Positions 8,885 through 17,327 of a stretch of 42,325 nucleotides of DNA are shown here, in pieces. Position numbers and translations under genes: made by a program. Source of the stretch: Candidatus Zhuqueibacterota bacterium (GTDB lineage: Bacteria; Zhuqueibacterota; Zhuqueibacteria; Zhuqueibacterales; Geothermadaptataceae); contig JAUZRQ010000028.1 in NCBI GenBank assembly GCA_030950365.1, positions 1 through 42,325 on the forward strand, given 5' to 3'. The stretch's first letter is position 1. Every line of letters begins with the position of its first letter. A model generated the notes under the pieces. It made no database searches and was not told where the DNA came from. It saw nothing but the letters and a program-made list of their open reading frames with translations.

Positions 8885-9283
8885 ATGAAACAGCTCACTC
8901 AGGCATCCTGCATCCGGCAGGAAGTGGATATCGAAAAGCTGCGGCGATTGAGAACCAGGCTGTTGCAGCGGACGGAACTGGATCATCTGGCCGATTTGCT
9001 GGCCATGGCTGGCAATGCCACACGGCTGAAAATTTTGTATTTGCTGACAGAGAGCCGCGAGCTGTGTGTGTGCGATCTCGCCGATGTCATGGGCATGACC
9101 GTTTCTGCGGTGTCTCATCAGTTGCGCAAGTTGCGTGACCGCAAAGTGATCGTGCAGCGCCGTGAAGGCCCGACGATCTATTACCGGCTGGCTCCGGGGC
9201 CGCTGACGGAAGTGCTCAACTTGCTGTTCCAGAGCGAAGCTCCACGCAAAAAAACAACCGCAATCAAAGAGGTTATGGAATGA
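8885..9283 (+). CDS. ArsR/SmtB-family metal-responsive repressor of the mer operon
   Basis: 132 residues from ATG 8885; a longer frame to 8819 would run through the operator and is rejected. The winged-helix core shows NATRLKILYLL, the ELCVCDLADVM metal-site helix (C61, C63), and the recognition helix SAVSHQLRKLRDRKVI with wing QRREGPTIYYRL. Cys9 may complete the site, as the N-terminal Cys does in CadC. Proteins of this family repress in the apo form and release DNA on metal binding. Its ATGA overlap with merT and the palindrome at its promoter indicate an autoregulated mercury sensor, as in ArsR-type MerR of actinobacterial mer operons, rather than a classical MerR. Confidence 0.93.
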   Translation: MKQLTQASCIRQEVDIEKLRRLRTRLLQRTELDHLADLLAMAGNATRLKILYLLTESRELCVCDLADVMGMTVSAVSHQLRKLRDRKVIVQRREGPTIYYRLAPGPLTEVLNLLFQSEAPRKKTTAIKEVME

Positions 9284-9618
9284 AGAACGCCATCTGGAAT
9301 CTGGGATCGGTCGCTGCCGCCTTTTTTGCATCGGCTTGCTGCATTCTGCCTCTGGTCTTCGCATCGCTGGGGGTGGGCAGCATGGCGTTTGCCACGGCAC
9401 TGGAACCGTACCGCCCTTACTTCATTGGCATCACCGTGGTGTTTCTGGGTTTCGGATTTTATTACACCTATCGGCCGCAGAATCAGGATTGCGAACCTGG
9501 CGAGGACTGCGCCGTGCCATCCCGGTTGCGCTTGCAACGAGCGGCGCTCTGGATCGTAACCGCGCTGACGGCCATCCTGATCGCGTTTCCGTACCTGGTG
9601 CCGTATTTGTTTGATTAA
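9280..9618 (+). CDS. merT: Mercuric ion transporter MerT
   Basis: 112 residues overlapping the repressor gene by four bases (ATGA), so translation is coupled. Three predicted helices are visible. Helix 1 holds the Cys pair SACCILP (C20, C21) that takes Hg(II) from MerP, and the cytoplasmic loop has a second pair, C71 and C77, with the six-residue spacing of MerT C76/C82. The stretch YRPYFIGITVVFLGFGFYYTYR is characteristic. It carries Hg(II) across the inner membrane to MerA. Length and topology are normal. Confidence 0.95.
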   Translation: MKNAIWNLGSVAAAFFASACCILPLVFASLGVGSMAFATALEPYRPYFIGITVVFLGFGFYYTYRPQNQDCEPGEDCAVPSRLRLQRAALWIVTALTAILIAFPYLVPYLFD

Positions 9619-9715
9619 TCTTAGCATGCTGGAACCCTGCTTCTGCAACCGTCGGAAGCGGGCATGACAAAAAACGGATGGTTAAACAGGCATCAATACA
9701 AAAGGAGGCAGAACC

Positions 9716-10069
9716 ATGAAAAACAAATGGTTACTCGGACTCAGTGTAGTCGCTCTCTCCGCGACATTTTTGACCTTCGGAATCAATGGCTGCAGCGAGA
9801 AGAAGACCGATGCGCCGAAAGCGCAGGCCAAAGCCACGGCTGGCCCCACCAAAGTGGTGGCGCTGGAAGTCGATGGCATGACCTGCAACAGTTGCGAGGT
9901 GGCCTTGAAGACGACGCTCAAGAAACTCGATGGCGTCAAGGCGGTTGAAGCGAGCTATAAAGAAAACCGGGCTGTGGTGACTGTGAACCCGGAAAAAGTC
10001 GCTGATGAGCAAATCGTCGCGGCCATTAGCAAGCTGGGATATACGGCCAAAATCAAATCAGACAACTGA
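9716..10069 (+). CDS. merP: Periplasmic mercury-binding protein MerP
   Basis: 117 residues with a good AAAGGAGG site before ATG 9716. A signal sequence is followed by Cys26 in the context INGC, so it may be a lipoprotein, although the lipobox is not canonical. An Ala/Lys linker leads to one HMA ferredoxin-like domain with GMTCNSC (C57, C60), which binds Hg(II) and hands it to MerT. The 97-bp gap after merT is slightly long but the strand and context fit one operon. Classical MerP is shorter (about 91 residues); the extra length is the linker. Confidence 0.93.
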   Translation: MKNKWLLGLSVVALSATFLTFGINGCSEKKTDAPKAQAKATAGPTKVVALEVDGMTCNSCEVALKTTLKKLDGVKAVEASYKENRAVVTVNPEKVADEQIVAAISKLGYTAKIKSDN

Positions 10070-10110
10070 GATCGTTTCCTACTGGGCTATTTAAACAGGA
10101 GTCATCTGCA

Positions 10111-10374
10111 ATGAAATGGTTCAAATCAAAAAAAGATCAGGCAGGCAGCGAGGCCGGCGTCATTGAGCTTGAGATCACAGGCATGTCGTGCGATGGATGC
10201 GCGAACCATGTGCGCCAGGCGCTTTCGGCCGTGGAAGGCGTGACCGAAGTGGATGTGCCCTCCTGGAAAGAGGGCCGGGCCATGGTGCGCACCTCCGCGC
10301 CAGTCGGAGATGCGGTTTTAGTGGCTGCAGTGGAACAGGCTGGATATCAGGCGCGGATCAAAAAAAAAGCCTGA
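10111..10374 (+). CDS. HMA domain (NmerA-like), frame-separated N-terminal part of MerA
   Basis: 87 residues, one heavy-metal-associated domain with GMSCDGC (C27, C30) and no signal peptide, hence cytoplasmic. In most proteobacterial MerA proteins this NmerA domain is fused to the reductase. Here it ends IKKKA-stop at 10374, directly at a run of nine A (10360-10368), and the reductase continues in the -1 frame without any gap. It can be read either as a separate small Hg chaperone or as the first half of a frameshifted merA. Spacing from merP is 41 bp, with AACAGGAG upstream. Confidence 0.85.
   Translation: MKWFKSKKDQAGSEAGVIELEITGMSCDGCANHVRQALSAVEGVTEVDVPSWKEGRAMVRTSAPVGDAVLVAAVEQAGYQARIKKKA
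10360..10368 (+). other. A9 homopolymer: candidate slippage site joining HMA domain to MerA
   Basis: In the HMA frame the run reads AAA AAA AAA GCC TGA. A -1 ribosomal shift, or one extra A made by transcriptional slippage, gives AAA AAA AAA AGC CTG and continues straight into the reductase. The motif A-AAA-AAA is a known slippery type. A sequencing or assembly error in the homopolymer would look the same. Confidence 0.6.
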
Positions 10375-11819
10375 ATCCCACTGATTTTCCGGCCTCCCGA
10401 AACGGCAGCGAATTCGACCTGATCGTGATCGGCACCGGCGGGGGCGGAACGGCGGCGGCCATTCGAGCGGCTGAGCTGGGCTACCGGGTGGCCATCATTG
10501 AAGCCGGCACCATTGGCGGCACCTGCGTCAACATCGGCTGTATTCCATCCAAAGCCATTATCCGGGCGGCCAAAGCCTACCACACCGCCGGGCACCATCC
10601 GTTCGCCGGCCTGCGTACCCGTGCCGAGGGGGTGGACTGGCCGCAACTCATTTCTCAAAAAGATCATCTCGTGGCGGAACTGCGCCAGCAAAAATACATC
10701 GACATTCTGCAATCCTACGATACCATCACCCTGATTCAGGGCCATGGCCGCTTCAATAGCCGCGGCGAAGTGGTCATCGACCAAAACCGCGTGCTGCGCG
10801 GCGACCGGGTGATCATCGCCACGGGGGCGCAGCCCAAAATACTGCCCATCGATGGCATCGACCAGGTGCGGGTGCTGAACAGCACCACACTAATGGCGCT
10901 GGAACGCCAGCCGGAATCGCTGCTGGTGATCGGAGGTCGGGCGATTGCCCTGGAGCTGGGGCAAGCCATGGCCCGACTGGGAACCCGCGTGACCATCCTG
11001 CAGCGCAGCTCCCGCCTCCTGCCCGAGCACGACCCTGAAATCAGTCGCGGCATTCAAGAAGCTTTGGAAAACGAGGGAATCGAGGTGGTGACCGGTGCGG
11101 TGCCGGAAAAGATCTGCGAAATCGACGGCCAAAAAGAAGTGACCGCGCGCGTGAATGGCAGCTCCCGCAAGTTTCACGCCGAAGGCGTACTGATGGCGGT
11201 AGGCCGCGTTCCCAATACCGACAATCTTGGCCTTGAGGAAATCGGTGTTACCACCGACGCCAACGGGTTCATTCTGGTCGATGCGTTTCTGCGCACCAAC
11301 CGCTCCGGCGTGTTTGCCGTTGGTGACGTCACCCGGCTGCCCAAGCTGGTGTATGTGGCCGCCGCCGCGGGCACGCTGGCAGCCGAAAATGCGTTAACGC
11401 AGGCACAACGCCAACTGGATCTGAATGTACTGCCGGAAGTCATCTTCACCGATCCGCAAATTGCGACCGTAGGCATGACCGAGCAACAGGCTCGGGAAGC
11501 CGGCCACTCCGTTAAAGTGGCGCATTTGCCGCTGGAGCATGTGCCGCGCGCGCTCACCGAGCAGGATCGCCGCGGGTTCATCCGGCTCATTGCCGATGCT
11601 GACCACAACACGTTGTTGGGCGCCCATATTCTGGCTGCGGAAGCCGGAGAGATCATCCAGACTGCAGCGCTGGCCATGGAGTTCGGCCGCCGCCATGGCT
11701 ACACGGTGGATGAATTGCGCAGCATGCTGTTTCCCTATTTGACCCAAGTCGAAGGCATCAAATTGGCGGCGCAGACATTTGACAAGGATGTGGCGAAGCT
11801 GTCCTGCTGCGCGGGATAG
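10371..11819 (+). CDS. merA: Mercuric reductase MerA, flavoprotein disulfide reductase part
   Basis: The frame encodes EFDLIVIGTGGGGTAAAIRAAE (FAD-binding GxGxxG), the redox-active GGTCVNIGCIPSK, a central NADPH-binding region (VIGGRAIALELGQAMARLG), a second FAD motif (VFAVGDVTRLP), the C-terminal dimer interface and the terminal Cys pair LSCCAG that passes Hg(II) to the active site. It reduces Hg(II) to Hg(0) with NADPH. There is no ATG near the correct N-terminus. Upstream in this frame only CTG (10371) overlaps the HMA stop as CTGA, and an upstream ATG at 10188 would translate the HMA region out of frame. Production is therefore likely by frameshift from 10111 or by rare-codon coupled initiation. 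Confidence 0.93.
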   Translation: MNPTDFPASRNGSEFDLIVIGTGGGGTAAAIRAAELGYRVAIIEAGTIGGTCVNIGCIPSKAIIRAAKAYHTAGHHPFAGLRTRAEGVDWPQLISQKDHLVAELRQQKYIDILQSYDTITLIQGHGRFNSRGEVVIDQNRVLRGDRVIIATGAQPKILPIDGIDQVRVLNSTTLMALERQPESLLVIGGRAIALELGQAMARLGTRVTILQRSSRLLPEHDPEISRGIQEALENEGIEVVTGAVPEKICEIDGQKEVTARVNGSSRKFHAEGVLMAVGRVPNTDNLGLEEIGVTTDANGFILVDAFLRTNRSGVFAVGDVTRLPKLVYVAAAAGTLAAENALTQAQRQLDLNVLPEVIFTDPQIATVGMTEQQAREAGHSVKVAHLPLEHVPRALTEQDRRGFIRLIADADHNTLLGAHILAAEAGEIIQTAALAMEFGRRHGYTVDELRSMLFPYLTQVEGIKLAAQTFDKDVAKLSCCAG

Positions 11820-11969
11820 ACATTCGAGACCGCTGCTCCGCGTTGCCCATGCGCCCATGAATACACACCTCGCTTGTCACCGCCACGCCCACCGAACTTC
11901 GATCGCAAGGAATGCTGCCATTGCTCCGTTCCTCGCGATGCCTGTACAGCGCCATTTTTAAGCGGCCAT

Positions 11970-12275
11970 TTATGGCAGCTCGATCTTTGGTTTCTCCGCA
12001 TGCCGGCGGAAGAGCAGAATGGTGCGGCCGAGCACCTGCACCAGGTGCGAGCGTGTGGCCCGTGCCAGTTGCTCGGCTACCGCTTGCCGGTCCTCGAGCA
12101 CGCTTTGCTGCAATTTGATCTTCACGAGCTCGTGCGCATTGAACGCCATTTCAATGGCCTCAATCACTGCATCGGTCACCCCCTGCTGTCCTACAAACAC
12201 AATCGGTTTGAGCGAGTTTCCCAGCCCACGCAAAAACCGGCGCTGCTTTCCGGTCAAGGTATCACCTGCCATCAT
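11970..12275 (-). CDS. yhbY: YhbY-family RNA-binding protein (CRM domain)
   Basis: 101 residues, normal for the family, with AAAGGA just before the tandem ATG-ATG start at 12275. The CRM fold is recognisable: LTGKQRRFLRGLGNSLKPIVFVGQ and, further on, IEMAFNAHELVKIKL. YhbY binds pre-50S ribosomal particles and assists ribosome assembly. It is convergent with merA and apparently monocistronic. Confidence 0.93.
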   Translation of the reverse strand: MMAGDTLTGKQRRFLRGLGNSLKPIVFVGQQGVTDAVIEAIEMAFNAHELVKIKLQQSVLEDRQAVAEQLARATRSHLVQVLGRTILLFRRHAEKPKIELP

Positions 12276-12944
12276 ATTCCTTTCAATGGATTATTAAGGA
12301 ATCTATCTGCCTAAATAAAATGAAATTTTTATTCAGCTTGATGAACAGGCTTTAACGTATGATTCAATATCATCCAGATCACAAATATTATTTCAACACC
12401 CAACTCATAATTTTTCATTGTGTTAGATCATTTCTTCGAATCCAACCTTTCATAAAAAAGGTAAATTTCTTTTGAAAAATTTTCTCAAAAAATAAAAAAT
12501 TTGTTGCATTTTATTTACAATTTCTTATGCTTTTATCATTTCAACGGCAGGCAAACGCTATAATGCAACCGAATCTTTTTTAAATGTCCGGAAATGGAAT
12601 TTTCTCAAGATTTCAGCACTGTTTGCAGGCCATCGCTTGTGATTCCCATGTCCGTGAAAGGGATCTCCTGTTCCGGATTGCTCCCACGGAATTTGCTACA
12701 ACGACAGAGCCTCCAGCCCGCTCACCGCATGTTTAGCCTTTCATCCGGATATCGCGAGAACGCCACGGTCATGCAACCAGGCTCTCGTGCCTGCATATTG
12801 TACGACGTTATTGCGCCCAGATTATTTCCCTGTTCCGCCCGTGGGCCGTAATCCGTGCCGCTTGTTTGGTGAGTTATCTTATACGAAGCACCCGTTCTAT
12901 GAATCATAAATCAGGATAATTGTTCATTAAATCAGGGTCCTATC
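12276..12944. other. Long AT-rich leader upstream of the SusC-like gene
   Basis: About 670 bp without a credible gene. The left half (12290-12590) is strongly AT-rich. A TATAAT at 12559-12564 could be a -10 box for the SusC gene, which would give a leader near 370 nt, but I found no good -35 at 17 bp. The right half is GC-richer and has short inverted segments (for example ATGCA...TGCAT near 12771-12797). No known riboswitch was recognised. Confidence 0.45.
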
Positions 12945-15938
12945 ATGAAAACGTTCAAAGCTCTTTTCTCCTGTATCGCGCTTTTTGGCGTTCTGCTGCT
13001 TACGTCACAGGCGCAGGCGCAGAGCGTCACCATCCGGGGGAAGGTTATCACCGCGGATACTGGCGAGCCTCTGCCCGGAGCCAATATTGTGGTGCTGGGC
13101 ACTTCGACCGGTACCGCCACGGATGTCAACGGCGAGTTCCGCCTGACACTCACCGACGTTTCCGATGCCACACTGGTGGTGAGCTTCATTGGTTACAAGA
13201 CTCAGCAGATCAAGGTCGATCCATCCATGGTCGGCGAGGTGATCACCATTACGATGGAAGAGGATGTGCTGCGGCTGAACGAGATCGTGGTGACCGGTCT
13301 GGCCACATCGGTGGCGCGCCGCAATCTGGCCAATGCGGTGGAAACGGTCAAATCCGATGAGCTGCTGCAGGCTTCCACGCAAACGCTGGAACGCGCGCTG
13401 GGTGGCAAATTCCCCGGTGTGTTCGTGAGTCAGAACACCGGGGCCCCGGGCGGCGGCATCAGTGTGAATCTGCGCGGCACCACCACCATCGAAGGGGCGA
13501 CTCAGCCTCTGTATGTAATTGATGGCGTGATTATGAACAACGCGGCCAATCAATCCGGTATCGACCTGGTGACCAAGGCCACTGGCGCCGGTAGCTCACG
13601 CCCGCAGGGCCAGCCCACCAACCGGATCGCCGATTTGAACCCCAACGACATTGAATCCATCGAGGTGCTAAAGGGCGCCAGCGCGGCGGCCATTTACGGC
13701 GCCAAGGCCACCAACGGCGTGATCATCATCACCACCAAACGCGGAGGGCTCGGGAAAACCCGAATTGAGATCAACCAGCAAGTCGGCTTCAATAGTCTGC
13801 TCAAAAAAATCGGCTCGCGCCGCTTCACTCTGGAAACTGCGACCAAGCAGTATGGTGATCTCGGCGCCCAGGAATTCCAGAAAAGCGGCGGTAAGTTCAT
13901 CGATTATGAAGATGTGATGTATGGCGAAAAGGGCATTCTTTCCGAGACCAGCATCAGCCTGCAGGGCGGCAACAACCGCACCCAGTTTTACGTGTCCGGC
14001 ATGTTTCGCAATGAGGACGGCATCATCAAGCGCACCGGCTACAACAAATACAGCGGCCGGGTGAACCTGTCGCACAAATTCTCCGAACGGCTGGACATTC
14101 AGGCCAACATCAACTTTGTGCGCAGTAGCTCCGATCGCGGGATCACGGGTAACGACAATAGCAACACCACCTTCGGCTTTTCGCTGGGCTTCACGCCGAG
14201 CTTCTTCGATATCCGCCCGAAAAATGGCGTGTACCCGGATCATCTGTTCAACCCGTCCAATCCCATTCACACGCGCGACGTGCTGGTCAACAACGAGCTG
14301 GTGAACCGCACCATTGCCGCCACGCAAATCAACTGGCATCTGTATAAAACGCACAATCAGTCATTGGATTTCATCATCAATGGCGGTGTAGATTTTTATA
14401 ACCAGGAAAACAAAGTGGTGTCGCCGCCGGAATTGCAGTCCGAGCGCAACGCAGACTTGCCCGGAGCTTCGCTTCTGGCTACCACGCGCAACGTCAACTG
14501 GAACCTGTACCTGAACCTGGCGCACCGCTATCAGACCGGCAACAACATCAGTTTCAGCACCACGGCTGGCGTGCAGTTCGAGGACCTCGACAAAAATTAT
14601 CTGCTCACCGAAGCGCGTGGCCTGATTGTCACGCAGACCAACGTGGACCAGGCGGCTACCATTAATGCTTTTCAGGATCGTTTCCTGCGCCGGGAACGGG
14701 GTTTCTATGTGCAGGAAGAAATCAACCTGCAGGACCGCATTTATCTGGCGTTCGGCATCCGCGGCGATGCCAGCAGTGCCAATGGCGATCCGAACAAAAT
14801 CTTCCTCTTTCCGAAGGCTTCGGCCTCCATCCGTCTTTCTGAGTACAAGTTCTGGGACAGTTTCCGTTCGTTGTCGGATGAATTTAAGCTGCGCGTGGCC
14901 TACGGCGAAACCGGTAACCTGCCGGTGCTGGATGCAAAATACACCTCGCTCACGCCGAACAACGCCGGCGGCAAGGCTGGTTTATTGCCCGCCACACGCC
15001 GCGGGGCCGCCGATATCCGGCCCGAGCGCACCAAAGAGCTGGAAATGGGCTTCGATGCCGCGCTGTTCAACGAGCGCGCCTCGCTGTCGTTCACCTTTTT
15101 CAATCAAAACATCAGCGATCTGTTCCTGATCGCCGACCTTCCGCCCTCGTCCGGCTTCGTGGAAGAGGTGATCAACGGCGGCAAAATGCGCACGCGCGGC
15201 GTGGAAATTTCGCTGGGGCTCATCCCGCTGAACAGCCCCAACCTGACTTGGCATTCTCGGATCAATTTTTACAAAACGTCGTCGGTCATCACTCAGCTCG
15301 ATGTAGATCCGTTCAACAAGGGCGGTTTCGCCACGTTTCTCGGTACCTTCCGCATTCAGGAAGGCTGGTCGCCCACGACCGTAATCGGCGCGGAGATGGA
15401 AACCCTGCCCGACGGCACCAGGCAACATAAAAAATTGGGCGATGCCACGCCCGACTTCGTGATGTCGTTCAACAACGTGTTCGAATTCGGCCATTTCGAT
15501 CTCCGGTTCCTGTGGGAATGGAAGAATGGCGGCGCGGTGATCAATCTCGGTAAGCTCATCACCGATCTGGGCGGCACCACGGCGGATTATGATGAAACCA
15601 TTGTCGTCGATGGCAAAGAAATGAAAAAAGGCGATTGGCGTTTAAGCGTTCTGGGTACGCAGACCGCCCCTTACGTGGAAGACGGCAGCTACTGGAAATT
15701 GCGTGAGCTCAGTTTGACGTACAATGTGCCGCGTCAGCTTTACGCCAGCCTCTTCGGCGAGGCGCTGACTCATCTGACGCTGAGCATCGGCGGCCGCAAC
15801 CTGCTGCTGTTCACATCCTACACCGGCTACGATCCGGAAGTGAGCCAGTTTGGCAACGTGGCCATCGGCCGTTACGTGGATACGCTGCCGTATCCATCCT
15901 CACGCAGCTTTTATTTCAATATTTCGCTGGGTCTGTAA
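12945..15938 (+). CDS. SusC/RagA-family TonB-dependent outer-membrane transporter
   Basis: 997 residues with a signal peptide ending SQAQAQS. A carboxypeptidase-D-like domain (about 27-105, GKVITADTGEPLPGANIVV) precedes a TonB-box-like LNEIVVTG, the plug domain (residues 120-250, with LYVIDGVIM and the SusC signature IESIEVLKGASAAAIYGAKATNGVIIITTKRG-type region) and a 22-strand barrel ending in an aromatic terminal strand (FYFNISLGL). With the SusD protein 21 bp downstream it forms a lidded importer for glycans, peptides or other large nutrients. No enzyme or sigma/anti-sigma gene is next to it, so the substrate is not indicated. Confidence 0.96.
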   Translation: MKTFKALFSCIALFGVLLLTSQAQAQSVTIRGKVITADTGEPLPGANIVVLGTSTGTATDVNGEFRLTLTDVSDATLVVSFIGYKTQQIKVDPSMVGEVITITMEEDVLRLNEIVVTGLATSVARRNLANAVETVKSDELLQASTQTLERALGGKFPGVFVSQNTGAPGGGISVNLRGTTTIEGATQPLYVIDGVIMNNAANQSGIDLVTKATGAGSSRPQGQPTNRIADLNPNDIESIEVLKGASAAAIYGAKATNGVIIITTKRGGLGKTRIEINQQVGFNSLLKKIGSRRFTLETATKQYGDLGAQEFQKSGGKFIDYEDVMYGEKGILSETSISLQGGNNRTQFYVSGMFRNEDGIIKRTGYNKYSGRVNLSHKFSERLDIQANINFVRSSSDRGITGNDNSNTTFGFSLGFTPSFFDIRPKNGVYPDHLFNPSNPIHTRDVLVNNELVNRTIAATQINWHLYKTHNQSLDFIINGGVDFYNQENKVVSPPELQSERNADLPGASLLATTRNVNWNLYLNLAHRYQTGNNISFSTTAGVQFEDLDKNYLLTEARGLIVTQTNVDQAATINAFQDRFLRRERGFYVQEEINLQDRIYLAFGIRGDASSANGDPNKIFLFPKASASIRLSEYKFWDSFRSLSDEFKLRVAYGETGNLPVLDAKYTSLTPNNAGGKAGLLPATRRGAADIRPERTKELEMGFDAALFNERASLSFTFFNQNISDLFLIADLPPSSGFVEEVINGGKMRTRGVEISLGLIPLNSPNLTWHSRINFYKTSSVITQLDVDPFNKGGFATFLGTFRIQEGWSPTTVIGAEMETLPDGTRQHKKLGDATPDFVMSFNNVFEFGHFDLRFLWEWKNGGAVINLGKLITDLGGTTADYDETIVVDGKEMKKGDWRLSVLGTQTAPYVEDGSYWKLRELSLTYNVPRQLYASLFGEALTHLTLSIGGRNLLLFTSYTGYDPEVSQFGNVAIGRYVDTLPYPSSRSFYFNISLGL

Positions 15939-15959
15939 CCTAACGTGAAAGAGGAAATC

Positions 15960-17270
15960 ATGATGAAAATGAATCGACTGCCCAAATGTCTCCATTGCCC
16001 CTTGTTTGGCCTGCTGTTGTTTGGCGGGTTGCTGTTTTCGATGGGATGCGAGACGCTCGATATTCCGAATCCCAATGCCCCCACGGTGGAGCAGGTGACC
16101 GTGCAGAGTCTGGTTACCGGCGTCGAGGCCGGTATGCGGCTGGAAATCGGCATTTACCTGCGTGTGGTGGGCATTCTTGGCCGGGAAGTGTACTATTTCG
16201 AACCGGCGGATCCACGCTACACCGGCGAGCTGCTGTTTGGCACGGTGGATCCGGGTGGCTTTCTGCTCAACCGGCCCTGGTCGGCGCGTTACCGCACCAT
16301 TGCCACTTGCAATTTCATTCTGGATAAGGCCAACGATCTGGAACCCCAGGCGGCCGCCGGCGCCCGCGGCTTTGCCAAAACCATCATGGCATATCAACTA
16401 TTGCTCAACCTGAATTATCTGGATGAAAACGGCATCCGGCTGAATTTTGACGGCGATTTGTCCAAACCGTTTGCCAGCAAGCAGGAAGCTTTCGCCCGAA
16501 TCGAATCCCTGCTGGATGAAGGATTGGCCGATCTTAACAACGCCGGCGCTGACTTTGCCTTCACCCTGACCGAAGGCTTCAGCAAATGGAACCTGCACAC
16601 ACCGGCCGGTTTCGCCAAATTCAACCGGGCCATCCGGGCGCGCGTGGCTGTGTATCAGGGCAAATACAACGAGGCCCTGCAGGCCCTCAACGCCTCGTTC
16701 CTGGATCGCAACGGACCGATGGAAATGGGCGCCTATTACGTGTTCGGCACCGGTCTCGGGGATCAGCCCAATCCGATTTTCGAAAACCCCGACGCCCCGT
16801 TTGTCAAACTGATGGCGCATCCCACGTTTGAAACCGATGCCGAGGCCGGTGATCAGCGTTTCGCCACCAAGGTGAAAAAGCGCCCCGAGCCAACCACGTT
16901 CGACAATTTGACTTCGCAACTGGGCGTCACCATCTCCAAAAGTTCCACCGATCCATTCCCGATCATTCGCAACGAAGAACTGATTCTGCTGGCGGCCGAA
17001 GCCAATATCGGGCTTGGCAATCTGGCCGAGGCGCAAAATGACATCAACCTGGTGCGCGCCGCCGCCGGACTGAGCCCGGTGACCCTGACCGCCGACAATG
17101 CAGTGACGCAGCTCCTCCACGAAAAACGCTACTCGCTGTTTGGCGAAGGCCATCGCTGGATCGATATGCGGCGCTACGGCCGGCTTGATGAACTGCCGGT
17201 GGATCGAGCCACCGATAAAGTCATCGATCGGCTACCGATTCCGGAGACCGAACGAAGTGAAGGCAAATGA
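15960..17270 (+). CDS. SusD/RagB-family outer-membrane lipoprotein
   Basis: 436 residues from ATG 15960, preferred over GTG 15945 because AGAGGA lies between them at proper spacing. A signal peptide ends in a lipobox-like FSMGC, so it is anchored in the outer membrane. TPR-like helical content and the C-terminal family signature EKRYSLFGEGHRWIDMRRYG are clear. It serves as the surface lid and ligand-capturing partner of the SusC barrel directly upstream. At 436 residues it is on the short side for SusD. Both genes end at the strong terminator at 17294. Confidence 0.94.
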   Translation: MMKMNRLPKCLHCPLFGLLLFGGLLFSMGCETLDIPNPNAPTVEQVTVQSLVTGVEAGMRLEIGIYLRVVGILGREVYYFEPADPRYTGELLFGTVDPGGFLLNRPWSARYRTIATCNFILDKANDLEPQAAAGARGFAKTIMAYQLLLNLNYLDENGIRLNFDGDLSKPFASKQEAFARIESLLDEGLADLNNAGADFAFTLTEGFSKWNLHTPAGFAKFNRAIRARVAVYQGKYNEALQALNASFLDRNGPMEMGAYYVFGTGLGDQPNPIFENPDAPFVKLMAHPTFETDAEAGDQRFATKVKKRPEPTTFDNLTSQLGVTISKSSTDPFPIIRNEELILLAAEANIGLGNLAEAQNDINLVRAAAGLSPVTLTADNAVTQLLHEKRYSLFGEGHRWIDMRRYGRLDELPVDRATDKVIDRLPIPETERSEGK

Positions 17271-17293
17271 TTTCGCCACCTGTCAGGATACAG

Positions 17294-17322
17294 GCCACCG
17301 TCGGATGACGGTGGCTTTTTTT
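17294..17322 (+). terminator. Rho-independent terminator of the SusC/SusD operon
   Basis: Perfect 9-bp stem GCCACCGTC / GACGGTGGC with loop GGAT, followed by seven T. It lies 24 bp after the SusD stop and just before the end of the convergent permease gene. Confidence 0.93.
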
Positions 17323-17327
17323 ATTGG

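Noticed and set aside
10188-10370. An in-frame ATG at 10188 upstream of the MerA reductase.
   Set aside because: This part of the frame overlaps the well-conserved HMA domain in another frame and its product resembles no MerA N-terminus.
12594-12851. An 85-residue frame in the SusC leader.
   Set aside because: No ribosome site, no recognisable domain, unusual composition and no operon context.
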